A model generated the notes under the pieces. That model was given only the letters and a program-made list of their open reading frames with translations. It did not search any database and was not told where the DNA came from. Below, piece after piece: positions 27,551 through 36,307 of a stretch of DNA of 64,000 nucleotides (its first letter is position 1; each line of letters starts with the position of its first letter). The DNA is from Canicola haemoglobinophilus. Lineage in GTDB: Bacteria; Pseudomonadota; Gammaproteobacteria; Enterobacterales; Pasteurellaceae. The DNA lies in NCBI RefSeq assembly GCF_002015075.1, contig NZ_MUXZ01000001.1, positions 1-64,000 of the forward strand, given 5' to 3'. Position numbers and translations under genes: made by a program.

Positions 27551-28372
27551 ATGGCTATCGTTAAATGTAAGCCGACCTCCGCTGGTCGTCGTCACGTTGT
27601 TAAAATCGTAAACCCTGAATTACACAAGGGCAAACCTTACGCACCATTACTAGATACTAAATCTAAAACTGGTGGTCGTAATAATTTAGGACGTATCACT
27701 ACTCGTCATATTGGTGGTGGTCATAAACAACATTACCGTTTAATCGATTTCAAACGTAACAAGTTAGATATCCCAGCGGTTGTTGAGCGTCTTGAATATG
27801 ATCCAAATCGTTCTGCAAACATCGCTTTAGTGCTTTATAAAGATGGTGAGCGTCGCTACATCTTAGCACCTAAAGGTTTAGCAGCAGGCGATCAAATCCA
27901 ATCTGGTGTTAATGCGCCAATTAAAGTTGGTAACTCATTACCAATGCGTAACATCCCAGTTGGTTCAACAGTACATAACGTTGAATTAAAACCAGGTAAA
28001 GGCGGACAAATCGCTCGTTCTGCTGGTGCTTATGTACAAATTATCGCTCGTGAAGGTAACTATGTAACTTTACGTCTTCGTTCAGGCGAAATACGTAAAG
28101 TATTATCTGAATGTACAGCTACTATTGGTGAAGTTGGTAACTCAGAACATATGCTTCGCGTACTTGGTAAAGCTGGTGCTAACCGCTGGAGAGGCGTTCG
28201 CCCTACAGTTCGTGGTACAGCAATGAACCCAGTAGATCACCCACACGGTGGTGGTGAAGGTCGTAACTTCGGTAAACATCCTGTTACACCTTGGGGCGTT
28301 CAAACCAAAGGTAAGAAAACTCGTCACAACAAACGTACTGATAAATATATCGTACGTCGTCGTGGCAAATAA
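27551..28372 (+). CDS. rplB: 50S ribosomal protein L2
   Basis: 273 aa, the same as in E. coli. L2 supports 23S folding at the peptidyl-transferase centre. The conserved VDHPHGGGEGRN segment with the functional His is at about residues 227-238. It ends in the basic RRRGK tail. Confidence 0.98.
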   Translation: MAIVKCKPTSAGRRHVVKIVNPELHKGKPYAPLLDTKSKTGGRNNLGRITTRHIGGGHKQHYRLIDFKRNKLDIPAVVERLEYDPNRSANIALVLYKDGERRYILAPKGLAAGDQIQSGVNAPIKVGNSLPMRNIPVGSTVHNVELKPGKGGQIARSAGAYVQIIAREGNYVTLRLRSGEIRKVLSECTATIGEVGNSEHMLRVLGKAGANRWRGVRPTVRGTAMNPVDHPHGGGEGRNFGKHPVTPWGVQTKGKKTRHNKRTDKYIVRRRGK

Positions 28373-28398
28373 TATTAATTAAATTAAGAGGATAAGCC

Positions 28399-28674
28399 AT
28401 GCCACGTTCTCTCAAGAAGGGTCCTTTCCTTGACCTACACTTGTTGAAGAAGGTAGAGAAGGCGGTGGAAAGCGGGGATAAAAAACCAATCAAAACTTGG
28501 TCCCGTCGTTCAATGATCATTCCTTCAATGATCGGATTGACCATCGCAGTCCATAATGGTCGTCAGCACGTTCCTGTTTATGTTTCTGATGAAATGATCG
28601 GCCATAAATTAGGTGAATTTGCACCGACTCGTACATACCGCGGTCACGCTGCGGATAAGAAAGCTAAGAAGTAA
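28399..28674 (+). CDS. rpsS: 30S ribosomal protein S19
   Basis: 91 aa, starting [12 protein letters not shown] and containing the [20 protein letters not shown] block and the [12 protein letters not shown] signature. S19 sits in the 30S head with S13 near the A-site tRNA. AGAGGA precedes the ATG. Confidence 0.98.
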
Positions 28675-28684
28675 GGGGTAAAAG

Positions 28685-29017
28685 ATGGAAACTATTGCTA
28701 AACATCGTTACGCTCGCACTTCAGCGCAAAAAGCTCGCTTAGTTGCGGATTTAATCCGTGGTAAGAAAGTTGCACAAGCATTAGAAATTTTAACTTTCAC
28801 AAACAAAAAAGCAGCTGCTTTAGTGAAAAAAGTGCTTGAGTCTGCAATCGCTAACGCAGAGCACAATGACGGTGCAGATATCGATGATCTTAAAGTTGCG
28901 AAGATTTTCGTTGATGAAGGTCCAAGCATGAAACGTGTTATGCCACGTGCTAAAGGTCGTGCAGATCGTATTTTAAAACGTACAAGCCACATCACAGTGG
29001 TTGTGTCAGATCGTTAA
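28685..29017 (+). CDS. rplV: 50S ribosomal protein L22
   Basis: 110 aa. The beta-hairpin that reaches the exit-tunnel constriction is near residues 80-100 (GPSMKRVMPRAKGRA). It starts 10 bp after rpsS with AAGGGG upstream. Sequence and length are ordinary. Confidence 0.98.
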   Translation: METIAKHRYARTSAQKARLVADLIRGKKVAQALEILTFTNKKAAALVKKVLESAIANAEHNDGADIDDLKVAKIFVDEGPSMKRVMPRAKGRADRILKRTSHITVVVSDR

Positions 29018-29033
29018 TCGTAGAGGAATAACA

Positions 29034-29741
29034 ATGGGTCAAAAAGTACATCCACATGGTATTCGCCTAGGTATTGTTAAGCCTTGGAGCTCTACTTGGT
29101 TCGCGAATACACAAGACTTCGCTGATAATTTAGACGGCGATTTCAAAGTACGTAAATTCTTAAACAAAGAATTAGCGAATGCTTCAGTTTCACGCATCAC
29201 TATTGAGCGTCCAGCGAAAAGCATCCGTGTAACTATTCACACAGCTCGTCCTGGTATCGTAATCGGTAAAAAAGGTGAAGATGTTGAAAAATTACGTAAC
29301 GCAGTAGCGGCTATCGCAGGCGTTCCAGCACAAATCAACATTGCTGAAGTGAAAAAACCTGAATTAGATGCAAAATTAGTTGCAGACAGCATTGCTTCTC
29401 AACTTGAACGTCGTGTAATGTTCCGCCGTGCTATGAAAAAAGCGGTACAAAACGCAATGCGTTTAGGTGCTAAAGGTATCAAAGTTGAAGTAAGCGGTCG
29501 TTTAGGTGGTGCAGAGATTGCACGTTCTGAGTGGTATCGTGAAGGTCGCGTACCATTACATACATTACGTGCGGACATCGATTATAACACCTCAGAAGCT
29601 CATACTACATACGGCGTAATCGGCGTTAAAGTATGGATCTTCAAAGGTGAAATTCTTGGTGGAATGGCTGCAATTGCACAACAACCAGAACAACAACCTG
29701 CCGCGCCTAAAAAGGCACCACGCGGTAAAGGTCGTAAGTAA
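29034..29741 (+). CDS. rpsC: 30S ribosomal protein S3
   Basis: 235 aa from the ATG at 29034, which has AGAGGA upstream; an earlier in-frame start would overlap rplV. A KH domain with the VIGKKGEDVEKLR loop is followed by the RSEWYREGRVPLHTLRADID block that lines the mRNA entry tunnel. The Gln/Pro/Lys-rich C-terminus is usual for gammaproteobacteria. Confidence 0.97.
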   Translation: MGQKVHPHGIRLGIVKPWSSTWFANTQDFADNLDGDFKVRKFLNKELANASVSRITIERPAKSIRVTIHTARPGIVIGKKGEDVEKLRNAVAAIAGVPAQINIAEVKKPELDAKLVADSIASQLERRVMFRRAMKKAVQNAMRLGAKGIKVEVSGRLGGAEIARSEWYREGRVPLHTLRADIDYNTSEAHTTYGVIGVKVWIFKGEILGGMAAIAQQPEQQPAAPKKAPRGKGRK

Positions 29742-29754
29742 GGAGATTTGCTAA

Positions 29755-30165
29755 ATGTTGCAACCAAAACGTACAAAATTCCGTAAAGTCCACAAAGGTC
29801 GTAACCGTGGTATTGCAGGTGGTACAGAAGTTAGCTTCGGTACCTTCGGTTTAAAAGCAGTTGGTCGTGGCCGTTTAACAGCTCGTCAAATCGAGGCAGC
29901 ACGTCGTGCAATGACTCGTGCAGTTAAACGTCAAGGTAAAATCTGGATTCGTGTATTCCCAGACAAACCAATTACTGAAAAACCATTAGAAGTCCGTATG
30001 GGTAAAGGTAAAGGTAACGTTGAGTACTGGGTAGCTTTAATCCAGCCGGGTAAAGTAATGTATGAAATGGATGGTGTGTCTGAAGAAGTTGCTCGTCACG
30101 CATTTGCATTGGCAGCAGCAAAACTTCCAATCAAGACCACATTCGTAACTAAAACGGTGATGTAA
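29755..30165 (+). CDS. rplP: 50S ribosomal protein L16
   Basis: 136 aa, equal to E. coli L16. The opening [19 protein letters not shown] and the [12 protein letters not shown] loop near residues 72-83 reach toward the A-site tRNA. The Arg after KPLEV is the residue hydroxylated by YcfD-type enzymes in E. coli. The stop overlaps the rpmC start by one base. Confidence 0.98.
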
Positions 30166-30356
30166 TGAAAGCTCAAGAACTACGTACAAAAACTGTTGAA
30201 GAGCTGAATGCTGAATTGGTTAACTTGTTAGGTGAGCAATTCAAATTGCGTATGCAAGCAGCCACCGGTCAGCTTCAACAAACCCATCAGTTAAAACAAG
30301 TGCGTCGCAGTATTGCACAAGTAAAAACTGTATTAACCGAAAAGGCGGGTGAGTAA
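30165..30356 (+). CDS. rpmC: 50S ribosomal protein L29
   Basis: 63 aa, a helical hairpin typical of L29 ([18 protein letters not shown]...). It lies near the tunnel exit beside L23. Start and stop overlap both neighbours by a base (TAATG junctions), a tightly coupled arrangement. Confidence 0.97.
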
Positions 30357-30613
30357 TGACTGATAAAATTCGTAGCGTGCAAGGTAAAGTTGTTAGCGAC
30401 AAAATGGACAAATCATTTGTCGTTGCTATCGAACGCAAGGTTAAACACCCTCTTTATGGTAAGTTTATCCGTCGCACAACTAAACTACATGTGCACGATG
30501 AAAATAACGAAGCTAAATTAGGTGATGTTGTAGAGGTTCGCGAATGTCGTCCAATCTCTAAAACTAAATCTTGGACTTTAGTTCGTGTTGTTGAAAAAGC
30601 AATCGTTGCTTAA
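30356..30613 (+). CDS. rpsQ: 30S ribosomal protein S17
   Basis: 85 aa, an OB-fold primary binder of 16S rRNA with IRSVQGKVVSDKMDKSFVV at the start and the ECRPISKTKSWTLV C-terminal block. It is the last gene of the S10 operon here and is followed at once by a strong terminator. Confidence 0.98.
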   Translation: MTDKIRSVQGKVVSDKMDKSFVVAIERKVKHPLYGKFIRRTTKLHVHDENNEAKLGDVVEVRECRPISKTKSWTLVRVVEKAIVA

Positions 30614-30631
30614 TTAACAAAAGATAAAAAG

Positions 30632-30666
30632 AAAAGCCCTAGCAGAAATGTTAGGGCTTTTGTTTT
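30632..30666 (+). terminator. S10 operon terminator
   Basis: AAAAGCCCTA pairs with TAGGGCTTTT and is followed by a T-rich tail. It separates the S10 operon from the inserted genes and from the spc operon. Confidence 0.88.
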
Positions 30667-30741
30667 AAGCAAAACTTTTTTAAATTTGACCGCACTTTTA
30701 ACATTTTTAAATCAATTCCATTCTACAGTAGCTTATTTTTC

Positions 30742-30785
30742 AAAGGAGTATACTCCTTTTACTTGTTATTGACATAACAAGTAAA
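30742..30785. promoter_or_regulatory. Two fused palindromes in the S10-spc gap, possible operator
   Basis: An 18-bp perfect palindrome, AAAGGAGTATACTCCTTT (30742-30759), runs into a second inverted repeat: TTTACTTGTTAT (30758-30769) and ATAACAAGTAAA (30774-30785) around TGAC. A consensus TTGACA lies inside the latter at 30769-30774. They look like repressor operators over a promoter. Otherwise the gap 30667-30956 holds an uptake signal at 30689 and a 21-codon frame from 30824 that I do not call a gene. Confidence 0.5.
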
Positions 30786-30956
30786 TATCGTGTAGAACCC
30801 CCTAGAATTATTTAAAGAGTCACTTATGTCTAAAACAGAAATTAAGAGACTAGTAGTTTATGAATACCTCATTATTTTATTGAATGCGTAGCGTAGACAA
30901 AAAGTTTTTTTAGTTTAGATCATTGCAAATTTATAATTAATTATAAGAGGATTAAA

Positions 30957-31736
30957 ATGGCAAAGAGAAAAAGATCATCTGATAATGGTGGTTGTGGTGG
31001 TTGTTTAGCAATTATTATTATTCCTGTTTTGATTGTATTTATTACGCCTGTCGCCTTACTAAGTATTTTTATTTATTCATTATTTAAGTATTTCTCAATT
31101 ACTCGTTATTATCATCCATTTAAGAAAACGTATGATGATTTTTGGCTTAATAAGGAAGATAAAGATGAATATAAATATTATAATGATGTTTGGATTAAAA
31201 ATTATAAGTTGCTCGAGGATATTGATAGTGCTGTTGAGGAACAAGGTATTTCTAGAAATAATGATGGCGCAATCAGTACAAGAAGTAAGGCAGGTAAAAA
31301 GTTAAAAGCAGATTTTGATAAAGCAAAATTAAAAGAAGAAAATGCTTCTAATCGTATTTACGACCTACAGTATATTCCACAGACGCGTTGGGAAGAATGC
31401 AATAAATATCTGAAAAATAGCTGGGCTTCTTTCATTGGAATAATTGGCTATGGTATCGGATATACTTATTTACAATTAACTCACCAAGCAGGAATCAGTT
31501 GGAGGGAAATGGGATTCGATATCGACACTATAAATATTATTATAACATCTATGCTTAGAATTAACTGGTTTAATATTGCACTTATAGATAAAGTAGAGCT
31601 ATTTATATTATCTATTTGTATTGCTATTATTAGTTGGGTATTAACTTTAATTTGCAGTAAACCATTAGCTATGCTTACACCTTATCCTCCAGAAGTCGAT
31701 ATAGAGAATATTGATTTATATGAAGGGAAACATTAA
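30957..31736 (+). CDS. Unrecognised membrane protein
   Basis: 259 aa with no family I can name. A Gly/Cys-rich start (NGGCGGC near residues 10-16) leads into a hydrophobic segment at about 17-45. A long charged cytoplasmic-like stretch with a probable coiled coil (about 60-135) follows, then two more hydrophobic segments (about 148-170 and 213-238). AAGAGG precedes the ATG. It is AT-rich with relaxed codon use unlike the ribosomal genes on both sides, which points to later acquisition. It lies 13 bp before the next gene, so the two probably work together. Confidence 0.72.
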   Translation: MAKRKRSSDNGGCGGCLAIIIIPVLIVFITPVALLSIFIYSLFKYFSITRYYHPFKKTYDDFWLNKEDKDEYKYYNDVWIKNYKLLEDIDSAVEEQGISRNNDGAISTRSKAGKKLKADFDKAKLKEENASNRIYDLQYIPQTRWEECNKYLKNSWASFIGIIGYGIGYTYLQLTHQAGISWREMGFDIDTINIIITSMLRINWFNIALIDKVELFILSICIAIISWVLTLICSKPLAMLTPYPPEVDIENIDLYEGKH

Positions 31737-31749
31737 TTAGGTACAATTT

Positions 31750-32406
31750 ATGAAAAGAAATATCACTAAAATTATTGATTCATTTAATAGTGAAGCAGAA
31801 GAACAAACACATCGCTATTACAGCTTTGATCTTTGTTATTCCCATTTTCGTTCTTCAAAAGAGACGGGCAATATTGATATTGAAAAAAGTTGCCAAGTTT
31901 TATGGAGTTATTTGGCAAGTTGGGGAATGTTGCGTGGTTCAAGTTTCTTATTGAAGAAAAATCCTACTTATTTAAGGGATTTGGTTGAATGGATCTATCA
32001 ACAGCCAATAAGCAATTGGGAAATGGATATAGAGCATTATGATATCGAAGCCCAGACTATTTTGAATTTATATGCTCAGGTAAAAGAGCATTTATTAAAA
32101 GGTCAGAAACATCAAGCTGTTACATTAACAACAAAAGTTTTGTTAGGTGTTTTTGCGATCACTCCAGCCTATGATTGTTTCTTTAAACAAACGTTTAGTG
32201 GAATTGCTGGCGATCTTTGTGGTTTTAGTATTCCAAATAAAAAATCTTTGGCGATTATTTATCAATTTTATATGGAAAATAAAGAAGAAATAGATAAGTT
32301 AAGCGAAGAACGTAAAGTGATCGATTTTAACGGAAAAATAACCAAATACCATTATTCAAAAGTTAAAATTGTTGATATGTACGGTTTTCGATTTAGCCAA
32401 GAATAA
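31750..32406 (+). CDS. Unrecognised cytoplasmic protein
   Basis: 218 aa with no signal peptide or membrane segment and no motif that I can assign. It begins MKRNITKIIDSFNSEAEEQTHRYYSFD and contains conserved-looking aromatic blocks (DLCYSHF, SYLASWGMLRGSSFLL, AYDCFFKQTFSG). This pattern recalls widespread hypothetical proteins found in mobile and defence contexts, but I cannot name one. It is AT-rich like the previous gene and is followed by its own terminator, so the pair is a self-contained unit. Confidence 0.72.
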   Translation: MKRNITKIIDSFNSEAEEQTHRYYSFDLCYSHFRSSKETGNIDIEKSCQVLWSYLASWGMLRGSSFLLKKNPTYLRDLVEWIYQQPISNWEMDIEHYDIEAQTILNLYAQVKEHLLKGQKHQAVTLTTKVLLGVFAITPAYDCFFKQTFSGIAGDLCGFSIPNKKSLAIIYQFYMENKEEIDKLSEERKVIDFNGKITKYHYSKVKIVDMYGFRFSQE

Positions 32407-32412
32407 CATCAC

Positions 32413-32446
32413 AAGCCTTGCTAAAAACGCAAGGCTTTTATTTTTC
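32413..32446 (+). terminator. Terminator of the inserted two-gene unit
   Basis: AAGCCTTGC (32413-32421) and GCAAGGCTT (32429-32437) around TAAAAAC, then TTATTTTT. Confidence 0.88.
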
Positions 32447-32525
32447 CTCATAATATCACTTGACAAATTTTTGTTGATAATTTAGTCATTTCTCATTTAT
32501 TAAACCTAAATTTCAACTTAAATTA

Positions 32526-32560
32526 CACCGCACTTTAACTTAAAGTGCGGTTATTTTTTT
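32526..32560. terminator. Paired uptake-signal hairpin downstream of mscS
   Basis: ACCGCACTTTAA and TTAAAGTGCGGT are two complete Hin-type uptake cores in inverted orientation, forming a stem followed by a T-rich run on the + strand. Such pairs often double as terminators in Haemophilus. Confidence 0.75.
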
Positions 32561-32564
32561 GGAC

Positions 32565-33466
32565 TTATTTATTCAAAGTAATTTGAGCTTGTTCAGGTAA
32601 GTGAATATCTAATTGGTTATATGGGATACTAATTTCAGCGTTATCAAATTCAATTTTAATTTTTTCCAATAATGCAATTTGAGTGGAGAAATAGTTAGAA
32701 GTTTGAACCCAAGGGCGGACAAATAGTTGTACGCTACTTGCAGCAAGGTTCCCTACACCAATAACAGGTTCTGGATTTTTTAATACATTTGCTTCATTGG
32801 CGAGTACTTGTGCAACTACGGCTTAGCCTTTTCAATATCTGATTCGTAACTAATATCTAAAATAAGATCAATGCGGCGAGTTTCATTGCGAGAATAGTTT
32901 GTAATACTGTCAGCAAAGACTTTGCCATTTGGTACTAAGATAGTTTTGTTATCGCCTGTTCGTAGCTCTAACATCAGCAATCCCATTTGTTCAACTTTAC
33001 CACTGGTGCCACCGGCCTCAATAAAATCGCCTTTTTTAAAGGGTTTGAAAATTAAGATCATCACGCCAGCTGCGAAGTTTTGTAATGAGTTTTGTAATGC
33101 TAAACCAACAGCTAAACCCGCAGCCCCGATTAATGCCACAAGAGAGCTTGTGTTTATTCCGAGTTGTGAGAGTGAAGCAATGACAACAATGAGTAAAAAG
33201 AGGAAATAACTAATAGAAGATACGAAACTTTGTAGCATCTCATCTTTACTTGAAGTAAGTACGATTTTTCCGAGAAGATTACTTAATATTCTGGCTAAAA
33301 GTTTGCCAAATATATAAATCGCTACAGCAAGAAGGATTTTTGTTCCGTAAGGAATGATCCATTGCTCTAGAATATCTTGAAAGTTCATTGAACCCACTTC
33401 TTTTATTACCTGTGTCGCTTCTTTAATATCTAAGCTTGGTACAATTGTTGTATTTTCTGTTGTCAT
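32565..33466 (-). pseudogene. mscS: mscS, small-conductance mechanosensitive channel, frameshifted
   Basis: The first 216 codons give a normal MscS: three N-terminal helices, the Gly/Ala-rich pore helix GAAGLAVGLALQNSLQNFAAGVMI and the beta domain. The frame then stops at 32816, just after YESDIEKAK. The C-terminal vestibule continues in another frame (VVAQVLANEANVLKNPEP..., SVQLFVRPW, ISIPYNQLDIHLP) to a stop at 32565. One missing base near 32820-32826 explains this: restoring it gives about 300 aa, normal for MscS. A truncated product would lack the cytoplasmic cage. A sequencing error cannot be excluded. Confidence 0.85.
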
Positions 33467-33642
33467 TGTTGGTTCTCCTGATATTTATAGAAAAGGGAAA
33501 TATTCTAGCATAATTACACTGGTGCTAGATAAAGATAAGGGAAAAGAGCGGTGGTAATTTAAGAATTATTTATGGCACATATCCTTTTAAGAAGATTAAT
33601 TAAATAGCCCCATATTTTCAAGCAATATTCTGCATAAAAATG

Positions 33643-33701
33643 TTGCCTTATATCGATGAATAATGATACACTCTGCGCCCTATTTACATTGGGTAAATAG
33701 G
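33643..33701 (+). promoter_or_regulatory. spc operon promoter and leader hairpin
   Basis: A plausible TTGCCT (33643-33648) with TACACT (33667-33672) at 18-bp spacing lies upstream of rplN. The leader then has a stem, CCTATTTAC (33679-33687) with GTAAATAGG (33693-33701). Promoter strength and any regulator are inferred. Confidence 0.5.
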
Positions 33702-33743
33702 TTCGTCCCGAAAGGGTGTTATTAATTTTAGCGGAGTACTAAG

Positions 33744-34115
33744 ATGATCCAAGAACAGACTATGCTCGACGTAGCTGATAACTCAGGCGCTCGCAGTGTA
33801 ATGTGTATCAAGGTTCTAGGTGGATCGCACCGTCGTTACGCTGCTATTGGTGATATCATCAAAGTTACTGTGAAAGAAGCAATTCCTCGCGGTAAAGTAA
33901 AAAAAGGTGATGTTTTAAAAGCAGTTGTTGTGCGCACCAAGAAGGGTGTTCGTCGCCCAGACGGATCAGTCATTCGTTTCGATGGTAACGCTTGTGTTAT
34001 GTTAAACAATAACTCAGAGCAACCAATCGGTACTCGTATTTTTGGTTCAGTGACTCGTGAACTTCGTTCAGAGAAGTTTATGAAGATCATTTCTTTGGCA
34101 CCAGAAGTACTGTAA
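33744..34115 (+). CDS. rplN: 50S ribosomal protein L14
   Basis: 123 aa, same length as E. coli. MIQEQTMLDVADNSGARSV and the KKGVRRPDGSVIRFDGNACV block are diagnostic. L14 contacts 16S rRNA at an intersubunit bridge and is the target of the silencing factor RsfS. It is the first gene of the spc operon, with GCGGAG upstream. Confidence 0.98.
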   Translation: MIQEQTMLDVADNSGARSVMCIKVLGGSHRRYAAIGDIIKVTVKEAIPRGKVKKGDVLKAVVVRTKKGVRRPDGSVIRFDGNACVMLNNNSEQPIGTRIFGSVTRELRSEKFMKIISLAPEVL

Positions 34116-34128
34116 GGAGAAGTGAGAT

Positions 34129-34440
34129 ATGGCTGCAAAAATTCGTCAAAATGATGAAGTGATTGTTCTTGCTGGTAAAGACAAGGGCAAACGTGGTAAG
34201 GTAACTAAAGTGTTACCAAATGGTAAAGTTTTTGTTGAAGGTGTAAATATCATCACTAAACATGAAAAACCTGTTCCTGCTTTAGGCAAAGAAGGTGGTT
34301 TAGTGAAGAAAGAAGCGGCAATTGATGTTTCAAATGTTGCTATTTACAACGCTAAAACAAACAAAGCTGACCGTGTAGGTTTTAGATTTGAAGACGGTAA
34401 AAAAGTACGTTTCTTCAAGTCTAATAATGAAATTATCTAA
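34129..34440 (+). CDS. rplX: 50S ribosomal protein L24
   Basis: 103 aa with the N-terminal KOW motif (DEVIVLAGKDKGKRGKVTKVL). L24 starts assembly of the 50S at the 5' end of 23S rRNA. It is 13 bp after rplN with AAGGAGA upstream. Confidence 0.98.
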   Translation: MAAKIRQNDEVIVLAGKDKGKRGKVTKVLPNGKVFVEGVNIITKHEKPVPALGKEGGLVKKEAAIDVSNVAIYNAKTNKADRVGFRFEDGKKVRFFKSNNEII

Positions 34441-34457
34441 CAAACTGGAGTAATGCG

Positions 34458-34997
34458 ATGGCGAAACTGCATGATTACTACAGAGATCAAGTAGTGAATG
34501 AATTAAAATCTAAATTCAACTACACATCTGTCATGCAAGTCCCACGAATCGAAAAGATTACCCTGAATATGGGGGTGGGTGAAGCATTGACCGATAAGAA
34601 ATTGCTAGACAATGCAGTTGCAGATCTAGCAGCGATTAGCGGTCAAAAACCTTTAATTACTAAAGCTCGCAAATCTGTTGCAGGCTTTAAAATCCGTCAG
34701 GGATATCCAATCGGTTGTAAAGTAACACTACGCGGTGAGCGTATGTGGGAGTTCTTTGAACGTTTAATTACAATTGCTGTTCCACGTATCCGTGACTTCC
34801 GTGGTTTAAGTGCGAAGTCATTTGATGGTCGTGGTAACTACAGCATGGGTGTGCGTGAGCAAATCATCTTCCCTGAAATCGACTACGATAAAGTAGATCG
34901 TGTACGTGGTTTAGATATTACTATCACAACTACGGCAAAGAGTGATGAAGAAGGTCAAGCACTATTAGCTGCCTTTAATTTCCCATTCCGTAAGTAA
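34458..34997 (+). CDS. rplE: 50S ribosomal protein L5
   Basis: 179 aa, same as E. coli, with the LNMGVGEA, RKSVAGFKIRQG and GNYSMGVREQIIFPE motifs. L5 binds 5S rRNA in the central protuberance. In E. coli the S8 repression site covers the start of this gene; I did not identify an equivalent fold with confidence. Confidence 0.98.
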   Translation: MAKLHDYYRDQVVNELKSKFNYTSVMQVPRIEKITLNMGVGEALTDKKLLDNAVADLAAISGQKPLITKARKSVAGFKIRQGYPIGCKVTLRGERMWEFFERLITIAVPRIRDFRGLSAKSFDGRGNYSMGVREQIIFPEIDYDKVDRVRGLDITITTTAKSDEEGQALLAAFNFPFRK

Positions 34998-35009
34998 GGC
35001 AGGTTACAA

Positions 35010-35315
35010 ATGGCTAAACAATCAATGAAAGTACGCGATGTAAAACGCATTAAATTGGCTGAAAAATTCTATGCAAAACGCGTAGAGTTGAAAAAGATCA
35101 TTTCTGATGTGAATTCATCTGATGAAGAACGCTGGAATGCTGTGTTAAAGTTACAAACTTTGCCACGTGATTCAAGCCCAAGCCGTCAACGTAACCGTTG
35201 CCGTCAAACTGGTCGTCCACATGGCGTTTTAAGTAAGTTTGGCTTAAGCCGTATTAAGGTTCGCGAAGCAGCAATGCGTGGCGAAATCCCAGGTCTTAAG
35301 AAAGCAAGTTGGTAA
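35010..35315 (+). CDS. rpsN: 30S ribosomal protein S14
   Basis: 101 aa, the longer zinc-free form: the usual CxxC pairs are absent and only one Cys is present (RQRNRCRQTGRPHG). A zinc-independent S14 fits a gammaproteobacterium. It sits in the 30S head next to S10 and S3. Confidence 0.98.
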   Translation: MAKQSMKVRDVKRIKLAEKFYAKRVELKKIISDVNSSDEERWNAVLKLQTLPRDSSPSRQRNRCRQTGRPHGVLSKFGLSRIKVREAAMRGEIPGLKKASW

Positions 35316-35351
35316 TTTACCACTTTATTTTGGAATCGGAGTAAAAGCACA

Positions 35352-35744
35352 ATGAGTATGCAAGATCCAATCGCAGATATGTTGACTCGTATTCGTAACG
35401 GTCAAGCTGCGAACAAAGTTGTGATCAGTATGCCTTCATCCAAGCTAAAAGTGGCTATTGCCAATGTATTAGCGGAAGAAGGTTATATTGCTAGCGTTAA
35501 AGTTTCAGAAGGCGCTAAGCCTGAATTGGAAATCACATTAAAGTATTTCCAAGAAAAACCAGTTGTAGAAAGTATCCAACGTGTAAGCCGTCCTGGTCTT
35601 CGTATTTATAAACGTAAAGACGAATTACCTAAAGTAATGGGTGGTTTAGGTGTTGCTGTTATCTCTACATCTAAAGGTATCATGACTGACCGTAAAGCTC
35701 GCCAAGCGGGTTTAGGCGGTGAGATCATTTGTTACGTAGCTTAA
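35352..35744 (+). CDS. rpsH: 30S ribosomal protein S8
   Basis: 130 aa with the conserved MQDPIADMLTRIRNGQ start and the C-terminal GVAVISTSKGIMTDRKAR signature. S8 binds helix 21 of 16S rRNA and represses the spc operon in E. coli. The ATG follows CGGAGTAAA. Confidence 0.98.
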   Translation: MSMQDPIADMLTRIRNGQAANKVVISMPSSKLKVAIANVLAEEGYIASVKVSEGAKPELEITLKYFQEKPVVESIQRVSRPGLRIYKRKDELPKVMGGLGVAVISTSKGIMTDRKARQAGLGGEIICYVA

Positions 35745-35760
35745 TAAGAGAGGTAGGAAA

Positions 35761-36294
35761 ATGTCTCGTGTTGCAAAAGCACCTGTTAGTATTCCTGCCG
35801 GCGTTGAGGTTAAACTTGACGGTCAGCTACTAACAGTAAAAGGTAAAAATGGTGAGTTATCTCGCACCATTCATAACTCAGTTGAAGTTAAACAAGATAA
35901 TAATGAATTAACATTCTCTCCTCGTGAGGGTATTGTTGGTGCTGATGCACAAGCAGGTACAGCACGCGCATTAGTTAATGCGATGGTTATCGGTGTTACT
36001 GAAGGCTTCACTAAGAAGTTACAATTGGTGGGTGTTGGTTATAGAGCACAAATGAAAGGCAATGCAGTTGCACTAAGTTTAGGTTTTTCACACCCTGTTG
36101 AGCATGTATTACCAGCTGGTGTCACTGCTGAATGTCCATCACAAACAGAAATCGTTCTGAAAAGTGCGGACAAGCAATTAATCGGTCAAGTTGCAGCTGA
36201 TATTCGTGCTTATCGCCGTCCTGAACCTTACAAAGGTAAAGGTGTACGTTATGCTGATGAAGTTGTACGTATGAAAGAGGCTAAGAAGAAATAA
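35761..36294 (+). CDS. rplF: 50S ribosomal protein L6
   Basis: 177 aa, made of two similar alpha/beta domains, with the signature PEPYKGKGVRYADEVV near the C-terminus. It lies close to the factor-binding site. An AAAAGTGCGGA near-match to the uptake core occurs at about 36160 but is one base off. Confidence 0.98.
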   Translation: MSRVAKAPVSIPAGVEVKLDGQLLTVKGKNGELSRTIHNSVEVKQDNNELTFSPREGIVGADAQAGTARALVNAMVIGVTEGFTKKLQLVGVGYRAQMKGNAVALSLGFSHPVEHVLPAGVTAECPSQTEIVLKSADKQLIGQVAADIRAYRRPEPYKGKGVRYADEVVRMKEAKKK

Positions 36295-36307
36295 TTAAGG
36301 TAACACT

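Noticed and set aside
30824..30889. A 21-codon open frame (MSKTEIKRLVVYEYL...) after the palindromes in the S10-spc gap
   Set aside because: Too short, no convincing ribosome site and no recognised family; kept only as a note in the palindrome entry.
35010..35315. S14 as an unusual zinc-lacking paralogue
   Set aside because: The zinc-free long form is the normal type in gammaproteobacteria and sits in its standard operon place.
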